Of a DNA stretch of 64,000 nt, positions 55,184-64,000 are shown one piece after another. A program made the position numbers and the translations under genes. This DNA is from Apostichopus japonicus. Lineage: Eukaryota; Echinodermata; Holothuroidea; Aspidochirotida; Stichopodidae. The first letter of the stretch is position 1. Each line of letters begins with the position of its first letter. The stretch lies in contig NC_092564.1 of the NCBI RefSeq assembly GCF_037975245.1, positions 21,245,984 to 21,309,983 on the forward strand, written 5' to 3'. The notes under the pieces were generated by a model. That model was not told where the DNA came from. It searched no databases and saw only the letters and a program-made list of their open reading frames with translations.

Positions 55184-56033
55184 CTGGAAAATGGAAATTT
55201 AACATTATAATCTATCTTGAACAACCACAGATTATATATTTTTACACAAGTACCAGCAGACTGACTGCCATTATGACAGAGCATATTTCCTGAAATTAAT
55301 CACAAGGGATGCCAATTAAAGCATCTCAATGCTGTCCTGTAATATTTCTGTGATTAGCTAGAAATACAATTTATTCCTACTATCAATTTGAATTTTATTC
55401 ATGCAGTAAGTACTTCAATTATCTGGATCCACTAATGAGTGCTCAGAGTTTTAAATGGTATAGTTTTTAATTTTCTTGTGAAAACATTACCCACTGGACA
55501 GAAAAACATCTTTCAAAGCTGCTCAGATTTGGCAAAATTGTGCAAGGTGTTACATATGTCATGTAGAAATTACCCTTGCCAAATCGGTCATGAATACTTT
55601 GCCACCACTAATATGTATTGTTCAGGTGACACAACTTTCTATTTTCTAAAACTTTCCATGTTAGCAAATGAACACTATCCTCATATTGTTAGAGTATGTC
55701 ACAATGAAGCTTCCCCACCTCAGAAATTAATCCCAGAAAAATGTTATCACAGCAAATTACTCTTAAGGATTTTCTTTGTATTGTATCAGCTTTACCATGA
55801 TTTTGGGTCACTACTTCATGTGTTTTAAGTTCATTTTCAAGTACGGTCTACTAGTTCATGAAGTTTGTACAATGTTCAATGAGACTTTTGCTTGCGCTGT
55901 GAGTCGTGAATGTAACCAATCAAGGTTTGTACTACAATCACACTGCTTATGTGAGACAGGTTGTTTTGGGCGCTGTCACTGATTCCAGCAGAAAAAGCTT
56001 GTAGCGATTTGAAGGGCCAAATAAAGTTATCCC
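55184..56033. other. Upstream region of ACO1
   Basis: Expected to hold intron between an untranslated exon 1 and coding exon 1, or promoter. No GC-rich promoter-like block is seen. A short open frame at 55439-55828 (+) has no recognisable family. Confidence 0.35.
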
Positions 56034-57376
56034 TAGTGTTTGGCCGATTATATGATAATCGGTTATTACCGATTAGTTCATGTGACAATCGGGCCAATGC
56101 CGATTATTTCATCGTTTTCGTGGAACTGGCATAATATATGATTCAGTGTTATGCATGATTACCAACTTCTAGGCCAATACAATCAAAGATGTTAATGCAT
56201 GACTTAATGTTTCACACTAAAGCAAATAAAGAACACTGTGATACATACATAGGGCACTGTACGTTTTACAATGAGTCGCAACATTGCAATCCCACCACAA
56301 CACAGTAAATGGCAGTGCTGTACAGACTGCAGAAGGGGAAAATAGTAGCCATTGGCTACCAAATGCAAAAATAAAGTTAGGGCCAGCTTCTACAACTGGT
56401 ATTAGAACCATTATTAGTGTTGCAACTCCAAAGTTAATAAAGTGAAAAGTAGACTGAACGGATATAAAATATTTCAAATTGCGTAATCTGATATCAAAAT
56501 ATAATCTGATTTGTAAAATAAATCAATCCTGAACGTTTGCTTCAAGTTTTCAATGATTACCATCTGCGAGGGAAACTTCCGATCGAACATTGTTTCAAAC
56601 GATTATACTAGTGTTCGACTAATAATCGGTTAGATAATCGGCATAAGGCCGATTATCAGACAATCGGTAAATAATCGGCAACGGGAAAATCCATTGCGCT
56701 ACCGATTATGTGGAACCGATTATTACGTTCCACATAAAGAATTGTATTTTTCCGAGCTTTGATTCACCACAACCACAATGGGAAAGAATGTACATCATTC
56801 GATTCCATGTATTCATAGGCGGGTAAGGTGCGCTAATCTACCGTGTAACGCTATTGTAAGTTCCTCACGAGAGTTTGTACTATACTATCCAGTTTTGGCA
56901 GTTAACATCATACAGTATATCCGCGATAAGCTTAGGGGACGACGTAATTTTTTTTTTTTTACTTCGAACTTGCATCTAACAAAACCGCCTGTTATCCATG
57001 TTGAATGATTGATAAGAAATATTTATTGTCTTGACTAAATACAAAACCAAATCAATATACTTTTGAACCACTTTAGTAGTTTCACCGTAGGTGAAAAATG
57101 GAAAGTGAAAACAATAAAATTAGGCTTTGTTCGTTGTGAGTTCTATGTACATTAGGCTAGTCTGGCTAGAGAACGGTTGAGACTCATAACTGTTCAGATT
57201 TCAAATGCGACCAAGTTTTTACAAATGCGATAAAATGATGAAATCAAGGCGCCAATACTCCTAAAAATCCCTAAAAATGTTTGGCGACAGTCCTCAGTAC
57301 TTCTACTGCATTACAGTATTTTGTGATTAGGCAAACACACTCATATTTTTGTGAAAACTTGAAGCAATTTTTGTAC

Positions 57377-57711
57377 CTACTAAAGCAAATCTGCTTTCCA
57401 GCGCCACAAAGTCAATGGGACTTTAGTGTGTGATTTCTCTCCATGTAGTGAAGTCAATGGAGCAGCGTCATTGACTTACTGTGTATTATCTAGTGTTCGA
57501 CCGATTATATGATAATCTGTTCTTACAGATTACCGACGTATGATTTGGTGTTATGCATGATTACCAACTTCATACGAAACGTTGTTTCAAACGATAATAC
57601 ACAGTAAGTCAATGGTGCTTCTCCATTGACTTAACTACATGTGGGAGAAATCACACACTTAAGTCCTATTGACTGTCGCGCGTGTCGCTGGAAAACAGAC
57701 TTGCTTTAGTT
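57377..57711. repeat. Large imperfect palindrome, arms about 115 bp
   Basis: The left arm 57377-57491 (ACTAAAGCAAATCTGC ... TTGACTTACTGTGTATTATC) pairs with 57594-57711. The loop of about 100 bp starts TAGTGTTCGACCGATTATAT and looks like a deletion derivative of 56034-56608. It lies inside the left arm of H10. Confidence 0.65.
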
Positions 57712-58560
57712 GATGCGGTTAAGGAGTTCAGTTACTGCAAATGGGTTATTTTAGCATGTATAGTACTTAACTCCCGTTGAAATTCGTTAAAAGGAAAATA
57801 ACCGAATTTCTTCGTTTTTTATCGAAATTCCCCGAATTTTAACGATTGGTTATCTGTCATTTCCTTCGTGGAATTTGCAAAGATGCGTTGAAATTCTTTT
57901 TTAAACGAAATAGAAGGTCAATATGTGGTTACGCGAAACGTCGGAAAACGCGTTACTTCGTTTATTAGTATCAATTAGACTTTGGTACAGTCGTTTGAAA
58001 GCAAGAATATTTACAAAAGCATTCTCAGGCTTGCATGAGTAGTAACACTCAAAGAAACATGTAGTAAAACTGACGGGGGACGTTTTCTGACTGTGAACCC
58101 CAAACACAATGACATAAGTCTTAACTTCGCCAGGCCATCTTGAAGGCTGCAGTACAAGCTATGTACCACGAGGCACCCTTCCAGATAAGTTTGAGTGCTG
58201 TTTAACCATTTAAATAACAATGAATGGACATATAAACTTGGTTTACTTGCAGATTACGAAAAATAGTTATTTTTAAGAGATGTTAATTTGGTTTTTTATT
58301 AGAGTTGAAGTATGAAACTTTGTTTCCGAGCGAAAACATGTTACTTGAAGCAAAATAAAGATGCCCCGCCCATTCTGCGAGGACGCTTCCATTTTTCAAA
58401 AAGGCATTTTCTCTTTTTATTTTTTCTATTATGTTTAATATAGATTTGGCATGAGACATGTTACTCAGGTTAACTTTGATGGAATAATTTTATACCAGAA
58501 GTGGAAAAACTTAACAGTTATTACTTTCATTTCGGATCATTTCCCAACAAGATAACACAC

Positions 58561-60015
58561 TAAGGGTGTGACCGTTTAAACGATTAACCGTTTAACCGGC
58601 CGCAAATGCACTATCCGTTTAGAAAATCACAAACCGTATAAACGGAAAATTAAAAAAAAAATCAAATACATTTAAAACATGAAAATTATTTAAAAATATG
58701 TAAAGAACTGAGTAATGTACTGCAAACTATCAATAAAAAACATTAAAACGATGTTTTAGGCATGAATAATGTGTTCAATATAACTATAGTAGTAGGCCAA
58801 TAGTCATGAGCTCATGATAGTGTCTTCAATTCGTTTTCTCAGTTTATATTTGCGACATATATCACCCGTGTACATCGATCAATGGCATGGTGAAATCCCG
58901 TGTGAAAATATGTTGACCCCAAAAGACGCAAATGGTTGTTCTAGAAAGTACCGTAATAACATTAACAACACAAGGCCAGTTTGCTCTCTCAGGTCCGCAC
59001 GTGTACAGCCATTTTTTTCACACATGGTGTTATGCTGTGCATGCATTGCGGGCAGGATTGCGGCAAACATAAAAGAAAATGAATGAAAATGAAAAACCTA
59101 ATGATATTTTTCACAAATATTGATGCTTAGATAAGTGCTTCCTCACAATCAACGAGCCGCCCCAAAATTTGCTCCGCTTACGTAAAACTTCTATATATAT
59201 CACAGAACATAGTAGGTCATTGACATTCGAACTTGCCCAAGTTCATCGCACCATGGGAACGACACAACACATTGCACATGATGTTACATTCTCCCGCCAT
59301 CTGGACACAGTGTAAATTTTGGTGTAATATGCAAATTATGAATGGTACTGCGCAGCACGGTTAAAACTTAACCTATTGCGACACAAATTTTGGGAAGCTG
59401 TTGTTGAAGTAACTTTTGTATCAAATGTAAGGTACTGTATCATGTATGTGACACAAGAGAAAGAAAATGAAATCGGAGGCTGCTCAAACCAGTTTCAACT
59501 TGATTTTTACAACCCATCGCACAACACGTGCGTGCGTAATTTGTTTTCTAAACATGACTTTTAATGAGTAAGCAGGAAAGGTGGGTAAGTTTGCTAAGTT
59601 AGGCGAGTTTTGGTTTAAAATCTTGTGATAGATAGACAAGTATATTGTTTTTTTTCTTCAAAAGTTACGATGTTGCCGAAGGCCGAGTTATATAAATTCA
59701 GTGATCTGAACTGCTGAAGACCACAAATACTGATCATGTGTGTTATTCTTTTCAGCAATTATTACACGAAATTTTCGCAATATTATTGGGCCTAATTAGT
59801 AATTAACATACATTGATCGTTGTCTTGTTGCCTGAATTGCTACCTGCTGGAAAAAAAACCTTAATTATTGTACTCATAATGTCCTATTTTCATTAAAAGT
59901 CGAGTGACGGTGCGTCGAAAAAAGCCGCGATCGGGAAACAGCGATTAAACGTTTAACCGACCGGCAGGCGATACGGTTAAACGGTTAGCGAAATATCCGT
60001 TAGGTCACACCCTTA
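58561..60015. mobile_element. hAT-like element H9, 1455 bp (TTTAAACG-type ends)
   Basis: A 13-bp terminal inverted repeat, TAAGGGTGTGACC, fits YARNG. Flanks TAACACAC and TTAAACAC match at 6 of 8. Subterminal CGTTTAAACG/CGTTTAACCG arrays resemble those of H5. No ORF of note. Confidence 0.7.
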
Positions 60016-61989
60016 TTAAACACACACAAAAAAACAACCTTATTGAATGAAAATATACTGAAAACCATATCGCAAAAACACAAAATCGCTTATAACTCGA
60101 AAACGGAAGGAGATATCGACTTTTGTCGGGGTTTCCTGAACCAAATTTTGATGCGCTCTATCCACCTGTGTCATTTATGAGCTTCTCTGACGTAAGCTGC
60201 AGTACGTAATATCTCTATACCAGTTCCGCGAAATTTATTTACGCAGTAAACATCGTTCATTATGTTTTCTTTCACAAGGAATATTCAAAGTTGTGCTCCA
60301 CACGCTTCACAGATATTGTTTTATGTCGTTCATTTTCAATTCTACTTTGAAATTACATTTTCGAACGATGCAATGCATGCCTTATGCCATGTGACGCATA
60401 GTCGGGAGACTCATAAAAACTCCCCCTTCTCATTAAATTAAATTTACATTTTATAATTAAAATTACAGTTGAAAGCCCTCCCCAGTAATGTTTGATCAGC
60501 TCTTCCCAATATACAATACTCAAATAAGCAATGAAAATATATTCATTTTCCACAGGTTTCTACCCAACGTGGGCCCAAGCCACTGCTTTCTTTTCTTTGC
60601 AGTCATGGAAACAATTGTTTGCAACTCTCTTGCTGGCCAGGTGTTTTCAAGTTTTATTAATAGCACGACTTCTGATTGGTTCATTCAAGATAAACTTTCT
60701 ATCCCTGCTGGATTGTTCTACTTATATATATGAATGAATATTTGGTTTTCAATTAACTTAGTTACAGGTAACATCCATTCCATTACGAACAGTAGGGGTA
60801 AAATAATGTTTGCTTCTAGAGGCAGCCAGCCAAAGGTTCTGCAGTGCTAAACCCCCACGAAGATAAATACTATGCTAATTAACAGATGGTAGGCGTGAAT
60901 TTGACAAAGCCAGGTTTATGATTGGACTAAGCCTCTCAAAAAAGATTGGTGGTGGGGATATCCAGGGTAGGGAATGCACATGTAAGCAGCATACTGTAGG
61001 TGACCCAGACCCAGACCTTAATTACCAGGGCAGTCCATCTGCATTCGCGGGCAACTTACAGTAACGGGTTAGGGGGAAAATATCAGGATGGTTTTTTATT
61101 TTGCGTGCATTGAAGCCGGGGGAGATTTTTTGGACGGAATGCGCTCTCAGAAAAGTTTGAAAGTGAGTGCGGTTCTGTAGTAAACGGTACTGTAGTACGT
61201 CAAGTAACACAGGAATTTACTGGAAATAAAGATCTCTTTGATATCCAGCTACGACTGTTTCATTGTGGATATTTTTTTTTATTTCTTGTTTTTCTGACGC
61301 TGCGTTCCTTGGTGAGTTAACTTAAACTTATCTTAGTTTAATACTAGCCTATAACTTAAGAGTCGTAGAATGTGCTTGTTACGATCGACCAAGACTAGTT
61401 TTGATTATCCTAGCCAAATCATTTTTCAAACACCTAGTACAGAACTTACTCTGTCTTATATATACAATCAAACTTTTGCAACGTTTGTAATATTCCTCGG
61501 CAACTTCTGGTAGTCTAAAAACGGCTGTAGTTACACTAAGGATTCAACGCAAGTCACAACCTTGATATGTCTAGAATTGCCTTTGCGGTTTTTTATCGCG
61601 ATGACTTTTGTGGAAATTTCGTTGAAACTTCGTTGACAACCGTGCCCGCAGTAGTCTAAATCTTGTCAACGAAATTATTCGTTTTATATTGATTTTCAAC
61701 TTTTTTTATCGATTTTCAACTTTTTGTTATTGATCGTTGATTTTTTTCAACGGGAGTTAAGCAAAATCAGTACTGTACATGCGGTCAGGGTAAAGAAATC
61801 GCTTCAGGGTTTTCGAAATATATGCGTAAGAATGGTTGCCTTATCACAAAGTACTGTAATGCAGTAGAATCAAAGCTCAGAAAAATACAATCCTTTAATG
61901 TGGAACGTAATAATCGGTTCCGCATAATCAGTAGCGCAATGGATTTTGCCGATTATCTAACAGGTTATCGGTCGAACACTAGTTATCCC

Positions 61990-63695
61990 ATAACGCTTTT
62001 GCAATGAATCAATGAGTTTGTAACTGCCGTCAAAATTAAGTGGGTGTGGCTTCTTCCTGTAGGCTTAGTCTATAAAAGAGTGCAGTAGTTCTGCACACGG
62101 TATCCATACCAGCCTTGTGTGTAGAAAGATTGTACACAGTACAAAGTCTTCTTACAGACACAAATGATGAGGAATATTGCATTCTTTGTTGCAGTTAGCG
62201 ATGATCACATATCTGTTACGTAGTCCTAGGGTAATGATACAGTTCTAACTGATTGTACCATGTGCTAAACTTGGTATAGAGTGATGGTCTGTGATTTAGA
62301 TTTCATTTAAATGCCACAGAATGTAGGACTGGTTTCTAGACTAAAATATTTGAAACATACTCTTACAAAACATGTATGATTTGAAGATGCAATACCGGTT
62401 GTGAACTATCTGTAAATTACACTTATTTTATTATTATTATGCACAGCTGATTACACACATGTATCACATGTCCATAGTAACAAACATTGGATCTGAAAAT
62501 ACTGCTGTCAAGTCATTTTCATCATTGATCAAGTGAATATGGTAGACTTGCTTAAATTAAAGAATGAATTGTTACTAGTAGTAGTTGCACAAGTTTGCAG
62601 CTAACTTAACTTTTCTGTGTGGTGTCACATTCTAGTTCTGAACTGTCCATACAATGTATTTGGCTGTAATGCTGAAGCTTGTTTTTGTATTATTAATAGT
62701 GTTGGCATGCAAGTTTATACAAGGCCTGCGCACTTACGTCTGATTGCATGGATAGTGTGAAGTGAGGCACTGTTTTAAAGACAGACGCTTGCAGTTCCGT
62801 ACTTAATGCATCCCAATCCTTTAAAACACCTCTATGGTTTAAGTTACTCTAGCTAGAAATTCCTGTGACAAGGCTTACCCAAGGTAGGGCGTCCAGAAAC
62901 TTAAATTGCCATGAATTTCTACAAATGGATTCCATCAAATTGTATTCTTGTTAAACTAAAGTAGATGCATACAAAAGTAGAAGCATACAAAAGTCATTTA
63001 ATTTTTGGATTGAATCATGAAACTTTGTTTCACCCAAGGTACAGGAAACAATTTTGCATGTAGACACCCTTCAAAGTAATTTTTGATTCCACATGGCGGA
63101 GTCCCCGTCCCCAAAATGTTGCTCTGTGACTGAGTGTGACCTAACATGTTATAACAAACAAGATATGGTATTGGTAGCCCTAGCAATGTGTTCCATAACT
63201 TTAAGGCTTAAGTAACTGCAAAGGTTGTGAACATATCTAACGATCTGATTACATTTTGACCAAAATGTCGACCGTAACTTGGAACATAACTAGGCCTGAC
63301 AAGTAACATCATAAGGACTATACCTGTGACATAGGTTACACTATGAATGATGTAGCCTAGGCTACCATGAATGTAGATAACATGTTAACGCAGGTAGTAC
63401 TGTAAACTACAGTAACTAACGTTCACGTAGCCTAAGGTAACGTTGATGAAAGACTACGAGACATAACAATTATTATTAATAATACTTTTAGTTGAAGAAT
63501 TGGGAAATAAGATTTAACTACAAGTTGCTCTAAATGTTTTTTTTTGCTCGTTTACAAGAATCATTAAGTGCTTAGATAAGCCATAGAAGTGAACCCTTTC
63601 AGCTAGTCTCACACGAACCTGTTTTCGCCATTGCTCCTCGTCTATTTGTCACGTAGCTTTCCCTGCCGTATTTTATGGAACGCCAAAAGGACCAC
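61990..63695. other. Unassigned upstream sequence
   Basis: No supported gene. Contains a TATA-like motif (listed separately) and scattered TAGGCTAC-like motifs near 63290-63440. Possible location of the untranslated ACO1 exon 1, without evidence. Confidence 0.3.
62071..62078 (+). promoter_or_regulatory. TATA-like box
   Basis: TATAAAAG on the plus strand, preceded about 25 bp upstream by GGGTGTGGC (GT/KLF-like box). No downstream ORF was recognised, so a real promoter is unproven. Confidence 0.25.
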
Positions 63696-63779
63696 AGTGA
63701 CATGTACCACTACTAGTTTGACATGTACTACTACTAATTTGACATGTACTACTACTAATTTGAAGTGTACTACATCTAA
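63696..63779. repeat. 21-bp minisatellite, four copies
   Basis: Unit GACATGTACTACTACTAATTT (21 bp, given here as GACATGTACTACTAC then TAATTT), with small changes between copies. It produces a repetitive Cys-Thr-Thr-Thr frame that is not a gene. Confidence 0.85.
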
Positions 63780-63797
63780 CATGTCACGTATCACTAC

Positions 63798-64000
63798 CAG
63801 GGGCGTAGCCAGTATGTAGCACTGTAGGCCCGGGCCTACAGGGCGTAGCCAGTATGTAGCACTGTAGGCCCGGGCCTACAGGGCGTAGCCAGTATGTAGC
63901 ACTGTAGGCCCGGGCCTACAATTTTTTTGGCCAAGTTATCTTTTTTTCAAAACACCCATAATTCAAATCCATAGGCTTGCTGGACGAGTTAAAGAGTATA
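63798..64000. mobile_element. hAT-like element, left end triplicated, runs off the window
   Basis: The end CAGGGGCGTAGCCAGTATG is a familiar hAT-type terminus. A 40-bp unit starting GGGCGTAGCCAGTATG and ending GGCCCGGGCCTACA is repeated three times without change at 63801-63840, 63841-63880 and 63881-63920. The left flank is ATCACTAC (63790-63797). The right end lies outside the window. Confidence 0.65.

Larger units (their letters stand above)
56034..61981. mobile_element. hAT-like element H10, 5.9 kb, CCGATTAT-type ends with doubled left terminus
   Basis: The left end TAGTGTTTGGCCGATTATAT and the right end, reverse-complemented TAGTGTTCGACCGATAACC. A perfect 8-bp TSD, GTTATCCC, lies at 56026-56033 and 61982-61989. 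A second left terminus at 56609 (TAGTGTTCGACTAATAATCG) matches the right arm for over 150 bp, including GTGGAACCGATTATTACGTT. H9 and a palindrome are nested within. Interior has no transposase. Confidence 0.75.

Noticed and set aside
57767-61761. Separate element with TTAACTCCCGTTGAAA ends
   Set aside because: These are inner parts of the long inverted ends of H10; no TSD flanks them.
63600-63680. Untranslated first exon or alternative start for ACO1 (minus-strand ATGGCGAAAACAG)
   Set aside because: Nothing ties it to the 55183 acceptor, and the TAG before the coding ATG prevents simple N-terminal extension in frame.
63631-63819. Cys/Thr-rich small protein
   Set aside because: The frame is produced by a 21-bp minisatellite.

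Overview
This is a nuclear, AT-rich animal genomic window. It carries one complete protein-coding gene that I can support, on the minus strand, and a very dense record of nested transposable elements (TEs). The gene encodes cytosolic aconitase / iron regulatory protein 1 (ACO1, IRP1). Seventeen coding exons (5846-55169) join with every phase compatible into 897 codons plus a stop, against 889 residues in the human protein as I recall it. The three Fe-S cysteines, the active-site serine and the RNA-contact residues I could check all sit at a constant +7 offset from human numbering. Intron-rich structure, CR1/RTE-type LINEs, abundant hAT-like elements and many TGACCT-rich and CA-rich repeats suggest a marine invertebrate, possibly an echinoderm. 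That lineage call is inference.

Layout: 1-3740 holds a dispersed repeat with a 5'-truncated RTE-like LINE in it, then a decayed LINE reverse transcriptase pseudogene interrupted by a small hAT-like element and a palindromic TACGTA minisatellite. 3741-5845 is downstream of ACO1, with its 3' UTR. 5846-19847 holds coding exons 17 to 5; its larger introns contain hairpin-capped repeats (called the T family here), a pogo-like element and a hairpin MITE. 19848-53321 is a single 33.5-kb intron made mainly of repeats: a 6.2-kb T element with another T element inside it, satellites of about 300 and 400 bp, several hAT-like elements with 8-bp target-site duplications (TSDs), Harbinger-like elements, and hAT-in-hAT nests. 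53322-55183 holds coding exons 4 to 1. 55184-64000 is upstream sequence with a 5.9-kb hAT-like element and the triplicated end of another hAT. The untranslated first exon and promoter of ACO1 were not identified.

Most notable biology: (1) hAT-like elements that mostly share termini of the TAGTG/TAGGG type, and in part an internal core, but each carry a different short palindromic motif repeated near their ends (GGTACC, CCGATTATCGG, TTTAAACG, ACCGGT, ATCGAT/GTCGAC). (2) The T family has covarying terminal hairpins, inserts without a TSD as shown by an empty site inside the same window, and shows one case consistent with flank read-through. This looks Helentron/HINE-like. (3) Three tandem perfect GTCACGTGAC palindromes lie in the large ACO1 intron. 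No transposase, helicase or other intact second gene was found.
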